DNA of 64,000 nucleotides from Hylemonella gracilis str. Niagara R. GTDB taxonomy: Bacteria; Pseudomonadota; Gammaproteobacteria; Burkholderiales; Burkholderiaceae_C. A program made the position numbers and the translations under genes. Within the stretch, counting starts at the first letter, position 1; every line of letters starts with the position of its first letter. The DNA is taken from the NCBI RefSeq assembly GCF_000600295.1, contig NZ_JEMG01000001.1, forward strand, positions 74,612-138,611. Reading direction: 5' to 3'. The notes under the pieces are model-generated. The model did no database searches. It had not been told where the DNA came from and saw only the letters and a list, made by a program, of their open reading frames with translations. Shown piece by piece: positions 1 through 8,345 of the stretch.

Positions 1-334
1 TTGCCGGACTACATTGCCGGGCTTTTTGCTAGTTGGAATTTTGAGAAAAATCTGATTGATGTCAAACCGAAATACAAGCAGCTAGCGACAGGAGTCGCTG
101 CTGTTGCAACCAATTTGGCGGTATTCAAACTTCGCTATGACGCGGCTTTCCAGGCTAGTCGCTTGGTTTTTAGTCCGGAGCAGTAGGCAGCGATTGATTT
201 GTCAGACCGCAGATTGGAGACTTGCCACTGCCACTGCCACTGCCACTGCCACTGCCACTCCACGTCACCGTGTGGTTCGGTATGCAAGTTCGGAGTTCGG
301 TTGCGCTATGTCGTTGTGAATCGCCCAGGATCTG
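1..334. other. Unassigned left-edge segment
   Basis: No gene can be recognised here. An open frame runs from position 1 to 186 on the plus strand but begins at a TTG at the very edge, so it could be the tail of a gene that starts outside the window; its residues match no family I know. The first 12 bases (TTGCCGGACTAC) resemble the core of the repeats at 23222-23295. A six-copy hexamer repeat lies at 223-258. Confidence 0.4.
223..258. repeat. TGCCAC hexamer tandem repeat, six copies
   Basis: Six perfect, uninterrupted copies of TGCCAC lie between non-coding sequence and the first IS3 remnant. The unit length keeps any reading frame (Cys-His or Ala-Thr dipeptides), but no convincing gene contains it. 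It looks like a slippage-prone microsatellite. Confidence 0.9.
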
Positions 335-481
335 CTAGACACATTCGAGCCGTTGGGAATGTTGCATCTCGAACTCTACCGGAGAGACGTTGCCGGATGT
401 GGAATGGCGACGTTTCGGGTTGTAGAACATCTCGATGTAGTTGAACACGTCAGCCCGTGCATCCTGACGGGTTGGGTAGAT
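335..481 (-). pseudogene. IS3-family transposase, C-terminal remnant (first)
   Basis: Read on the minus strand, this stretch gives the C-terminal end of an IS3-family DDE transposase: ADVFNYIEMFYNPKRRHST, then a V-S-P-V-E-F-E segment and a stop at 335-337. The F-N-Y-I-E...Y-N-x-x-R-x-H signature is typical of the end of the IS3 rve domain. Nothing upstream of the tyrosine near 476 continues the protein; the sequence breaks at about 481, where a second IS3 remnant in the opposite orientation starts. It is an inactive fragment of about 49 codons with no start codon. Confidence 0.85.
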
Positions 482-485
482 CTAG

Positions 486-632
486 TTGGCCGGCTACGAG
501 ACATTCGAAGATGTTGCCACGCGGCTACCGCGCTTCATCGAAGAGGTCTACAACGCCAAGCGGCTCCACTCCGCACTCGGCTACAGATCACCCAACGAAT
601 TCGAATCTCAACTCGCTCAGCAAGTGGCTTAG
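486..632 (+). pseudogene. IS3-family transposase, C-terminal remnant (second)
   Basis: The plus strand encodes the last 48 or so residues of another IS3-family transposase, including [20 protein letters not shown] and P-N-E-F-E, ending at TAG 630-632. The Y-N-x-x-R-x-H-S-x-L-G-Y-x-S-P-x-E-F motif marks the C-terminal end of the IS3 integrase domain. It comes from a different IS3 subgroup than the minus-strand remnant it abuts. The sequence after the stop (GGGGTTCACTCC near 660) resembles an IS3-type terminus. The fragment has no start and cannot be functional. Confidence 0.87.
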
Positions 633-751
633 TTCCGACAAGCCTCTTGGTTCAGTCCGAGGGGTTCACTCCATTGGAATAGTAATTTCCATCCAAATTT
701 GACCCACGTAGGCCCTACCCTCCGAGCTTTAAACGCGGAGGGAAATTTGGA

Positions 752-1057
752 GTGATAGACGTGGCGACATTGAATGTCATCAGGCGTTGGGCACTGCGAG
801 AACAGATGTCCATTCGCGAGATCTCCAGGCGTACAGGCGTGGCTCGCAACACAGTGAAGAAGTACCTGCGGTCGGAGGAGACCGAGCCCACCTACACAAG
901 GCGGGTCAGCCCAAGCAAGCTCGATCCCTATGCCGAGAAGCTGGCCAGTTGGCTAGGAATCGAGGCAACAAAATCGCGGAAACAGCGGCGCAATCTGAAG
1001 CAGATCTACACAGCCAAGCCTTATTTCAGGCCATGCCGACCACATGACGCATGTTAA
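752..1057 (+). pseudogene. istA: Truncated IS21-family transposase IstA (N-terminus)
   Basis: The first about 87 residues match the N-terminus of IS21-family IstA: a helix-turn-helix (residues 15-40, with MSIREISRRTGVARNTVKKY) and the S-K-L-D-P-Y...R-K-Q-R-R linker that precedes the catalytic domain. The frame starts at GTG 752 behind a GGAGGG-type site. Similarity ends at about 1012 and a short unrelated tail runs to a stop at 1055-1057, so the DDE domain and istB are missing. A hairpin (CCCTCCG/CGGAGGG, 718-742) lies just upstream. Full-length IstA is about 400-500 residues, so this is a deletion remnant. Confidence 0.85.
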
Positions 1058-1262
1058 CCCTCTCCATTGCCGTCCCAAGGTAGTCAGCCGAGCAGCCCTC
1101 AATAAGACTGGCAACCCACCAAGCACCGAGTTTCAGTGCGATCTCCAGGGAATCCAACAGCTCGTCCTGGGCCGCGTCCGGACACTTGATATTGACCAGT
1201 TCACCTGTGTCGAGCACCAAGGTTGCGCGATAGTCACTCGATGAGGGGGTGCGGTTTTTCAT
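1026..1262 (-). CDS. Small hypothetical protein (78 aa)
   Basis: A 78-residue protein starts at ATG 1262 behind AAAGAGAT. An upstream extension to 1358 would lack a good start. It has no signal peptide, membrane segment or cysteine motif; the body is acidic and helical, with a C-terminal segment R-V-N-M-R-H-V-V-G-M. I do not recognise the family. Its 3' end overlaps the chimeric tail of the truncated IS21 gene, so its left neighbour has been rearranged. It is convergent with nothing and lies about 200 bp downstream of the methyltransferase gene on the same strand, but it need not belong to that operon. Confidence 0.5.
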   Translation of the reverse strand: MKNRTPSSSDYRATLVLDTGELVNIKCPDAAQDELLDSLEIALKLGAWWVASLIEGCSADYLGTAMERVNMRHVVGMA

Positions 1263-1464
1263 GTGATCTCTTTTCCAATGCATCGCTCTCACTAGATACG
1301 GCCCGCACTGAGTAGGACTAGCGTTTAATTTCTTTTTTTGAATCGACCTTGTAACCAAAGTGGTTGGTTAATTCAGCTAAAGGAAAGAGGTGTCCAATTA
1401 CCCCGGGGCGATTCACTTCCATCGTCAACTACCTCTGCTAGTTTGGCAGCGATATAGATGTTCC

Positions 1465-3054
1465 CTAACTACGGGATGACAACAAGAACTTGAGGACCGT
1501 TTTGGCGATCTTATTGGCGAGGAGAGGCGGAACCGCATTTCCGATCTGGCCATATTGCTCCGTCCGGCTCCCTTCGAAGAAGTAGTTGTCCGGGAAAGTT
1601 TGCAGGCGGGCGGCTTCGCGGACCGTGAGACTGCGACACTGCGAAGGGTCAGGATGAATATAGTAGTGCCCGTCTTTCTTGATGTGCGCCACGACAGTCG
1701 TGGAGGGGTCGCCTCCAACCTGGACGCGAAAACGGTCAGCAAAGGGGATGGATTTACTGTCCCCTTCGCCCGTAATTTCGTCTTCATCTTCGTCCCGCTT
1801 CAAATTTTCATGATCGGGCAGCATGCGTGGAGGATATGCTCGAAGCTTGGGGGAATAACCAGTGGATTTTGCGAAGCATGAAGCGAAGAGGTAGCGTTGA
1901 AGGTCGGTCCGCATGTGGCTTCGGGACTCGTGCTGGAGTACACCTCCTAGACGAGGGTCGATGAACCACTTCTTTAGTTCGTCCGGCATCGATCCAGTTG
2001 CCACGTTCTTCATTGGCATGAAGGCTGCGCCTGAACTGATATGCGCCAAAGCCTTCTTTTGACTGTCCGCCATCAAGGTTTCAATCCGCATTCGAATCGG
2101 CGACCGCCACATTTTGAGTCCTTGCGAAGCATCGCGCAGGACTCTAAGCCAGGCTTCGTACGAATCTGGCTCTTTCGACAACTTGCTGCGCAGAGCAGGT
2201 AAGCCGGCGAGTGCATCGTTGACGCAGACCTTGGCGCTCGACTTTTTCATGAGGAACCAACGCGGGTGGGCCTTTAGGTCCTGGGTTGATTCGGCCACAT
2301 CAGATCGGATTCCGAAGAGAATGACACGGTGGCGACTTTGAGGAACGCCATAGCTGTCGGCCTCGATCACGTAGTCTTTGGGGCTGAGCTGTTCGCCAGC
2401 GACCACAAGCGAACGCACATCGTAGGTCAGCCCCTCACTTGGCTGTCGCAAATCGGCGAGGATGCGGTCGAAGATGGGCGAGCCGCCATGCTTGGAATTG
2501 AGCATCCCCTTGACGTTCTCCATGACGAAGACCGCAGGCTTGAATTCCTGGATTATTCGGAGGTATTCGGTGTAGAGGAAATGGCGCTTGTCGGCCTCGA
2601 ACGCCTTGGGATCCTTGCCCCTCATTTTGGACCGGCCGGCGAGAGAGTAGGCTTGGCACGGCGGTCCGCCTATGAGCACCCATTCCCTATTGCCGCCAAG
2701 GGCTTCCCTGATCCAGCCGTCGATTTGTTCGTGAGGCGTCTTGCCTAGCTCGGCTAAGCGGGCCTCTTTAGCGGCTTCCTCGGCAGCCTCCTTGATGTCG
2801 GGATGCGCCAAAAACTGCTCGCGCTTGATCGAACCGCGGATGTAGTCGTAATAGGCCTGCGGGGCTTTGCCTTTGGGGAACTTTCGGAATAGTGCGCGCA
2901 GCATCAGCGTGCGATGGGCGACGGGATCTTTCTCGATCGACACTTTGACCGCGAATCGGCGCACGCCTGTCTTGTCCACGATGGACGAGAAGCCCTCGCA
3001 AAGTCCGCCGGGACCGGCGAACAAGTCGATCACCGGTATCTCACTGCGCGACAT
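1465..3054 (-). CDS. C5-cytosine DNA methyltransferase (Dcm family)
   Basis: This 529-residue protein transfers a methyl group from S-adenosylmethionine to C5 of cytosine in a DNA target. The family motifs appear in order: motif I (DLFAGPGG, residues 10-17), motif IV with catalytic Cys133 (GGPPCQAYS), motif VI (ENVKG, 179-183), motif VIII (QSRHRVILFG, 239-248), motif IX (LTVREAARLQ) and motif X (GNAVPP) near the C-terminus. It is larger than a minimal enzyme such as HhaI (327 aa), with a long insert at about residues 55-120 between motifs I and IV. The recognition sequence cannot be read from the protein. It is the last gene of the defence locus, 248 bp after its neighbour, so it may have its own promoter. 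Self-protection of host DNA is the likely role. Confidence 0.95.
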   Translation of the reverse strand: MSRSEIPVIDLFAGPGGLCEGFSSIVDKTGVRRFAVKVSIEKDPVAHRTLMLRALFRKFPKGKAPQAYYDYIRGSIKREQFLAHPDIKEAAEEAAKEARLAELGKTPHEQIDGWIREALGGNREWVLIGGPPCQAYSLAGRSKMRGKDPKAFEADKRHFLYTEYLRIIQEFKPAVFVMENVKGMLNSKHGGSPIFDRILADLRQPSEGLTYDVRSLVVAGEQLSPKDYVIEADSYGVPQSRHRVILFGIRSDVAESTQDLKAHPRWFLMKKSSAKVCVNDALAGLPALRSKLSKEPDSYEAWLRVLRDASQGLKMWRSPIRMRIETLMADSQKKALAHISSGAAFMPMKNVATGSMPDELKKWFIDPRLGGVLQHESRSHMRTDLQRYLFASCFAKSTGYSPKLRAYPPRMLPDHENLKRDEDEDEITGEGDSKSIPFADRFRVQVGGDPSTTVVAHIKKDGHYYIHPDPSQCRSLTVREAARLQTFPDNYFFEGSRTEQYGQIGNAVPPLLANKIAKTVLKFLLSSRS

Positions 3055-3142
3055 CGATTGTTCTTTTCAAGTATCCAAACCAAGACCCATCCGAAACGCG
3101 GAGGGAAAGCCAAGGCCCAATTTCGGCAGGTTTGTATCTTAT

Positions 3143-3155
3143 CTCGATATTCGAG
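3143..3155. promoter_or_regulatory. Palindrome upstream of the methyltransferase gene
   Basis: CTCGATATTCGAG is a perfect palindrome (5-bp arms, TAT centre) about 90 bp upstream of the methyltransferase start. A TAAGAT -10-like box overlaps its downstream side on the minus strand. A second palindrome, GGCCTAAGGCC, lies at 3211-3221. The 248-bp gap is the largest within the locus, so these are candidate operator sites for independent control of the methylase. No binding protein can be assigned. Confidence 0.35.
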
Positions 3156-3302
3156 GCCATTTTGATCTAAAGCAGACTGGCTAGACGAAGGCCGCGCCTG
3201 CCTCCGCAGAGGCCTAAGGCCGGCTCGCTTTTGCCAATACCCAAGCCTAGTCCCATAGGTCGCCTAATCGCTCCATGCTGCATTCTTCGGTCGGGTCTTG
3301 CC

Positions 3303-5084
3303 TTACTCAGTACGATTCCAAAAATCGTGGACGTAGAGCGTGGCGTCACCGATGCGAAACACGGCCGGCATCGGGTGAATTTGGGGCACTTGCCCGTACT
3401 CTTGGATCAGTCTGGCATGAATATCTTTCAACGTGCGCTCCGTAGGGCCGACTTCCGCACGGACTCGAGCGAACTGGGGCCAGACTGCCATAGCCAAGTC
3501 GGGCGCGTTGGTTTTGACGCCATAGCCTTGCGTACGGACAACCGCTCTCGATACCGCGAAGAGGAATATGCTCTTGGCCGCCTCACGCCGCTTCTTCTTA
3601 AGGCGAAGCGATTGGTCCAGCGCGGAAACGCCGTTCTCCTCGATCCACGACTTGAGCTTGTTGGCCCAATCTGTCAGTTCGGCCGATAGGTTCGCTGCCT
3701 TGCTTCGGAGTTGGCGCACATCGTTCATGGAATAGTCCTGCCACTTCAACTGGAAGAGTCCCACGTCGCCGGTTAGGCGGTCATAGACGACTGCGTCGAT
3801 ATCCGTCAGAAGCGATCCGGCGCGGCGCAACTTGAGGCTGCCTGGGAAGCAGGCGTATCGATTGCCGCCGAACATGCGATACAGCTGGCCTCGCATCCAC
3901 TCTTCACGGTCCAGCGCGACAGCATGCTCCGTTCTTTCATCCAGCCATTGGCGCTGGGTCTTGATGGCGACGAATGGATTGCGTGTGATGCACGAGACGG
4001 GCCTCAGGACAAAGCCGTTGCCCAGATCGAACAACAACGGAATCAGAGGGGTTGTATGGTCCGCCAGCTTCTTCACCTGTTCAGATGTCATTGCCAACAC
4101 ATCGAAGGCGTGATGGACGACGTTGGCGGTTCTGTGGCTCATGAGGGAGATAGTTTCCTCTAGCTCCGCACGCGATGTCCAGATGGTCAGGCTCTGGGGC
4201 AGCGACACACGGTCAAACAGCCTTTTTCCCACTGTCACGCAAGCGAAGTGTTTTGCGTGGAGGCTTATGAGCGCTGCGCCGATGGCGACAATGTCGGCTC
4301 CGGTTATGGTGCCAAGCCTTGCCTTGGGGTGAATGCCAGCCGCCTCGCGCCAGCGCCCAGCCATGTCCATCGCCGCAGCCATGTAATGCTCGTCAACTTC
4401 GATTCGGGCGTCGTAGGCCAACATCACGCCGCGTCCTGTGTCCCATGGTTTCACAAGCGGTTTGATGAGCTCCTCTAGGTCGGGCCTGAGCCAGCGCTTT
4501 GCTGGCGTGTCCTCGCGAGCCAAGTAGTTTCCCGGCATGTCGGGATAACGCAGCGCGTCTTGCATTGAAACCATAGACCACCCCGAGTCCGATGGTGACA
4601 AGTGTTCTTCTGCCGCCTTGAATCGGTCCATTTCAGCGGAGTCGGCGAATTGCGCTTTCGCCTCCGCGTCCATGCGGAAATGAAACTCGTTGCCTTCCCG
4701 GTCTATCTTCATGATGCCGCTATCGCCCAAGTCGGCGAGTCGACGCAGCAGCCCTACGATGCCGAGGTTCTGCATTAGCTCGGTCGCGTATTCACGAGAT
4801 TGCTGAGTGCTCTCCATGAGAAGGAAAGCGCCGGGCTGCTCCAACGGGTCAAAGAGCTCGGCGATGGCTCGGTTCCACCCCCAATACATCAAGTCAAACG
4901 ATTGCGCGATTTGCTCGTTGTCCCCGATCACCGTCAGGGCATGGGTTCCCCAATAGTCCATCGTCCGGACAATTTCGACGAAGAGAATAAAACGCTCCGT
5001 CCTGTCTGTGGGAATGCGCTTAAGAACTCTTGCCAAATGGGCTTCGGCCAGGACTCTGAGGGCTTGCGCGGTCGGATCGGCCAT
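3303..5084 (-). CDS. Uncharacterised 593-aa protein with D...QxK nuclease-like motif
   Basis: I do not recognise this protein as a whole. Its N-terminal 400 residues are mostly helical, with no signal peptide or membrane segment. At residues 428-449 it reads TDIDAVVYD followed by G-L-F-Q-L-K-W: Asp430, then Gln445-x-Lys447. This spacing matches the catalytic core of PD-(D/E)XK nucleases of the variant in which Gln replaces the second acidic residue (D-x(n)-QxK, seen in Mrr-like restriction enzymes). The next ~60 residues are a Lys/Arg-rich helix (about 490-500) and a C-terminal domain. The gene starts 3 bp after vsr, so it is translated from the same operon. A nuclease effector of the system is my inference; its fold is unverified. 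Confidence 0.75.
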   Translation of the reverse strand: MADPTAQALRVLAEAHLARVLKRIPTDRTERFILFVEIVRTMDYWGTHALTVIGDNEQIAQSFDLMYWGWNRAIAELFDPLEQPGAFLLMESTQQSREYATELMQNLGIVGLLRRLADLGDSGIMKIDREGNEFHFRMDAEAKAQFADSAEMDRFKAAEEHLSPSDSGWSMVSMQDALRYPDMPGNYLAREDTPAKRWLRPDLEELIKPLVKPWDTGRGVMLAYDARIEVDEHYMAAAMDMAGRWREAAGIHPKARLGTITGADIVAIGAALISLHAKHFACVTVGKRLFDRVSLPQSLTIWTSRAELEETISLMSHRTANVVHHAFDVLAMTSEQVKKLADHTTPLIPLLFDLGNGFVLRPVSCITRNPFVAIKTQRQWLDERTEHAVALDREEWMRGQLYRMFGGNRYACFPGSLKLRRAGSLLTDIDAVVYDRLTGDVGLFQLKWQDYSMNDVRQLRSKAANLSAELTDWANKLKSWIEENGVSALDQSLRLKKKRREAAKSIFLFAVSRAVVRTQGYGVKTNAPDLAMAVWPQFARVRAEVGPTERTLKDIHARLIQEYGQVPQIHPMPAVFRIGDATLYVHDFWNRTE

Positions 5085-5087
5085 GGC

Positions 5088-5546
5088 TCAGACTCGCGAC
5101 GACGCGCCGATCTCGCCAAGTGGCTCGCTGCCTTCAATCCAGGCGCTCATGGCGGCTTGCAGGTCAGCGGCGGCGTGAACATCCCGCGTTGAGCATTCCC
5201 AAACGCACAGCACCCTCCAGCCCTGCTCGCGAAGCTTCGCGGCGGCGCGGCTGTCGCGCGCGGCGTTGGCCTCGAGCTTGACCTTCCAGAACTCTGGACG
5301 GGTGGAAGGCATCTTGGCAAAGCGGCACCCTTGGTGGAGGTGCCAAAAGCAACCGTGGACGAAGATGGCAACGCGGCGGCCCGGCATGACGATGTCAGGT
5401 GAGCCGGACAAGTCCTTTCGGTGCAGCCGGAAGCGGTAGCCGGAGGCGAAGAGCATTCGGCGGACGATCAGCTCCGGCCTGGTGTCCTTGCCCTGGATAC
5501 CCGACATCATCCGGCTTCGGACATGGGCGGGCACCACATCGACCAT
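5088..5546 (-). CDS. vsr: Very short patch repair endonuclease Vsr
   Basis: The 152-residue protein is a Vsr-type DNA mismatch endonuclease, which nicks next to T in T:G mismatches formed when 5-methylcytosine deaminates. Family signatures are clear: MSGIQGKDTRPELIVRRMLF (14-33), then Y-R-F-R-L-H-R-K-D-L-S-G-S-P-D-I-V and the zinc/active-site region FVHGCFWHLHQGC. The catalytic Asp of the S-P-D motif is present. Length is normal for the family (about 135-156 aa). Start ATG 5546 lies 13 bp after the AIPR stop. Vsr genes usually accompany C5-methylases; here two genes of the locus (593-aa protein, then methylase) follow it. Confidence 0.95.
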   Translation of the reverse strand: MVDVVPAHVRSRMMSGIQGKDTRPELIVRRMLFASGYRFRLHRKDLSGSPDIVMPGRRVAIFVHGCFWHLHQGCRFAKMPSTRPEFWKVKLEANAARDSRAAAKLREQGWRVLCVWECSTRDVHAAADLQAAMSAWIEGSEPLGEIGASSRV

Positions 5547-5559
5547 GGATCGCGCGACC

Positions 5560-7347
5560 TCAGGCCGTCTTCACTTCGGGGATGTTGGCGGCAGGCGCAG
5601 AGTAGGTCGCGCCAAGAACAGCCGCCTTGCACTCAGGCTTCTTGGCCCACTCGGACACCATCTTGCCGTGGGCGCTTTCGCGCAGCGCGTCGTTGACCTC
5701 CCTGGACCATGTCGCTATCTGCCTCAGTAGCTCAGGCGACAGGGCTTGGTTGTTCCAAATCCTGTCGAGGTCGATCCGGTCGCCAAGCTGCTGGGCCAGC
5801 AGCGAGACCGTGTACGTGGCGACGTTGACTTGGAAGGCTGCAAACATAGGCCGCATCAGCTTTTGGGCGTCGCGGTAGATTTTGGCCTTGACCATCATCG
5901 CCTTGAAGTCGGCCACCTTCGGCTCGGGGATGTCCTGCCCATAGGTGGCGGTCAGCTCCGCCATGAACTTGTCGAAGTTCTTCTGTGTGCCCAGGCTGAC
6001 CACGTCGGGTTTGACATCCCAGGTGTTGAGGTAACGAGCCAAATCAGTCTTGGTGATGCGCCGAGCAGGCGGGATCGACTCTTTAAGGGCTTTGAGCTTG
6101 GCAGGGGTGTTGCCGGAGAGCGATAGCAGGGTGTTGTAGCTGCCGGCCGCGCGCTCGTAAAACCACTGGCTCACCCCATCCGGGCAATAGACGCTGCGCG
6201 AGAGCTTCTCGATGGCGATGTGGAAAGGCTTGTTGGCCGACAAGTCCGACTGCTTGACTGCGTTTTGACTGTTAGCGTATCGGGAGATGTCAGAGATCAG
6301 GGTCTCTTCCTGCACGGGGTCCTGGGTCCGCATCACGATGATCTTGGCCGGGACAAATACGCGGCTCAGATCGGTCTCGGGGAATTTCCGCTTGGTGAAG
6401 AAGATCGACGCCGTGGTCTGTCCTCCGTTCACGATTTGCAGGCCTCGGAGCAACGAGATGCTGTCGCTGCCGCTGGCAGACTTGACGAGCGCGATATGGT
6501 CGGCCACGACCACGATGCCGTTGTTGTAGGCCATGAAGCGCCCAGGATCGTACCGCAGCGTGCTCTGGATGCCCGCGTTGACACCTTTACCCTTAATACT
6601 CAGGAACGAGCGGACGTTGGCTTCGAGGAGGCGCGAGTCGAACTTGGCATACAGCGCCTGCAAGGCGATGGCGGGGATGGCCGCCAAGGCGTAGTCGTAG
6701 TCCTCACCGTCGCTGCCAGGGACGAATACGCAAGGCAGCGGCGCGCCGCAAAGCTCGTTGAAGTTGGCGATCAATTCGTCGCGCGGCTTGCCCTCGGACA
6801 CTTGCCGATAGAGGCGCTCGGTGTCCATAACCTCCAGGCGCACCGTTTTCCCATTAATCTCGCGCGGCTTGAAACTCTTAGTCTTGGCGACCTTGTCCGT
6901 CAGCACAAACACCCGAATCTGATCCAGGCCATCGTAGATTTGCTGGAGCTTGACGGCCAGCTCGCGCTCGTCACTCGAATCCTCGAGCTTGGCGGCCATG
7001 GTCCCGTTTGCGCACAAGGTTAGAAACCGCAAACACTGCTCCACGGCCGTCTTGGTGTCACCCTCGGGGATGTAGGCGATCTCCCTGACTCCCTCATACA
7101 GGCTGATGAACAAGTCGAGCTGGTCCTCGTCCTCGGAAATAGAGTAGCCGCTCAGGCGCAAGATGGCGTTGCCGGTCCGGCCCTTGTAATGGCAAACCAC
7201 CGGGTCGTTGTAGGTCATACCAGCGTCGGCCAAGTGGTTCATGACGATGTCCGAGAAGACATACTCCTCGATGGGCATCTCTTCGCTGACTTGTGAGTCG
7301 ATGTCGTCTTGCAATTCGTTGAGAAACTCCAGAATCGCGGTGCTCAT
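5560..7347 (-). CDS. AIPR family protein (abortive infection-linked)
   Basis: This 595-residue protein matches the AIPR family (PF10592), named for its link to phage abortive infection and found in restriction loci. The family hallmark V-N-G-G-Q-T-T-A-S-I-F-F is visible near residue 305, followed by a mixed alpha/beta stretch ending in V-P-A-K-I-I-V-M. The N-terminus (residues 1-30) is acidic and includes V-S-E-E-M-P-I-E-E-Y. No membrane segment is seen. I chose ATG 7347 because it overlaps the TGA of the upstream gene as ATGA, giving translational coupling; the frame stays open further upstream but only as antisense-like sequence inside that gene. The biochemical role of AIPR proteins is not established to my knowledge. 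Confidence 0.9.
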   Translation of the reverse strand: MSTAILEFLNELQDDIDSQVSEEMPIEEYVFSDIVMNHLADAGMTYNDPVVCHYKGRTGNAILRLSGYSISEDEDQLDLFISLYEGVREIAYIPEGDTKTAVEQCLRFLTLCANGTMAAKLEDSSDERELAVKLQQIYDGLDQIRVFVLTDKVAKTKSFKPREINGKTVRLEVMDTERLYRQVSEGKPRDELIANFNELCGAPLPCVFVPGSDGEDYDYALAAIPAIALQALYAKFDSRLLEANVRSFLSIKGKGVNAGIQSTLRYDPGRFMAYNNGIVVVADHIALVKSASGSDSISLLRGLQIVNGGQTTASIFFTKRKFPETDLSRVFVPAKIIVMRTQDPVQEETLISDISRYANSQNAVKQSDLSANKPFHIAIEKLSRSVYCPDGVSQWFYERAAGSYNTLLSLSGNTPAKLKALKESIPPARRITKTDLARYLNTWDVKPDVVSLGTQKNFDKFMAELTATYGQDIPEPKVADFKAMMVKAKIYRDAQKLMRPMFAAFQVNVATYTVSLLAQQLGDRIDLDRIWNNQALSPELLRQIATWSREVNDALRESAHGKMVSEWAKKPECKAAVLGATYSAPAANIPEVKTA

Positions 7348-8345
7348 AAGACTCCCAGTTTCTTCAATGCCAAATCGATGCCGATACCCGCGCCAAGCGC
7401 CTGCTCCAACTCCACGTGGTATTTTGCCCCGGTGACGCCTAGCGGCACGCTTCCCAGCGTGAGCCTTGGAAAGCCTGGGCCGACCTCGGCGAGCCGCATG
7501 CCCGCGTCGCTGAACTTGCGCGGATATTTGTCTGAGTGGGCGTCGAAGTAGCCGGCGGCGATGACCTTGTCGGAGAACATGCGCGCCGCGTCCGCGCTGC
7601 CGACGAGCTGTGCGCGCACGGACTCGACCCACTGCGGCAGGTTCAAACCAGAGGCGCTTTGGGCTAGGCGCGCTCCTGCCAGAAAGAGCGGCTGCAGCGT
7701 GGAGTCGTCGAGCTGGTTCAGTGAGCCGATGTGAGCCGGAAAGCCGATGGGCGAGACAGTGGCCTTGACCTCGATGGCACCGGTTCCGAGCTCGAAGTCC
7801 TGGTTGGCATCTTGCGGCCCCACCCATGCGTTCATGACCACATCGGGGGCCACGCCTGCGGCGATGATGGCCGACAGCACCGCGAGCTCGCCGACTAGGC
7901 CGATTTCGTTTTCAGGCGAGAGGACCTGCGCGCCTTTGCGCATGAATTCTTGCCAAGCGCGCACGCGTGCCAGAAAGGCTCTGGCCAGCCGCTGCGGGTT
8001 CGCCGTTCCTTCGGATTCCAACGCCACCACGACATCGCTGGCCATCGCCAGGAAGAGCTCGACGCCGCCGCTGAGTTTGCGCGTGAGCGCGAGCCAAGCC
8101 TTGCCATCGCCTAGATCGACGTGCTCGACCGCGAAGCCTTGGCCTTCGGGCAGCTTCTCGGCAGTCGGGATCGACAGGCCCGTGAAGCCAGCGAGGATGG
8201 CTTCCTCATTGTCGGGGCTGCGCCGGGCGGCCAAAAGCGAGCAACCTGGCGGAGACACGATGGGGATGGAGCTCCATCCAGCAGACGCGGCCGTGCCAGC
8301 CAAAGAGGCCCAGGCCATGACGATCTCCTCATTCGGACGCGCCAT
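7344..8345 (-). CDS. PD-(D/E)XK motif protein (DUF4420-type nuclease)
   Basis: A 333-residue putative nuclease. The PD-(D/E)XK elements are a conserved Glu in GLVGELAVL (about residues 149-157), an Asp in A-N-Q-D-F-E-L and the E-V-K triplet at 192-194 in T-G-A-I-E-V-K-A-T. This matches the DUF4420 / 'PD-(D/E)XK motif protein' family that co-occurs with Z1 ATPases. The C-terminal third is probably a winged or substrate-binding region. Its start overlaps the end of the Z1 gene by 17 bp and its stop overlaps the AIPR start as ATGA, so the three are co-translated. It is the best candidate for the DNA-cutting subunit, though this is inferred from motifs. Confidence 0.88.
   Translation of the reverse strand: MARPNEEIVMAWASLAGTAASAGWSSIPIVSPPGCSLLAARRSPDNEEAILAGFTGLSIPTAEKLPEGQGFAVEHVDLGDGKAWLALTRKLSGGVELFLAMASDVVVALESEGTANPQRLARAFLARVRAWQEFMRKGAQVLSPENEIGLVGELAVLSAIIAAGVAPDVVMNAWVGPQDANQDFELGTGAIEVKATVSPIGFPAHIGSLNQLDDSTLQPLFLAGARLAQSASGLNLPQWVESVRAQLVGSADAARMFSDKVIAAGYFDAHSDKYPRKFSDAGMRLAEVGPGFPRLTLGSVPLGVTGAKYHVELEQALGAGIGIDLALKKLGVL

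Noticed and set aside
223..258. Possible CRISPR-like array
   Set aside because: The units are 6 bp with no spacers; it is a simple tandem repeat. No CRISPR repeats or cas genes are visible elsewhere.
752..1057. A functional IS21 element
   Set aside because: The IstA catalytic domain and istB are missing.
7348..7827. An N-terminal extension of the AIPR protein up to 7827
   Set aside because: The extra residues are the antisense-like, Arg/Ala-rich reading of the neighbouring nuclease gene; ATG 7347 with ATGA overlap is far more natural.
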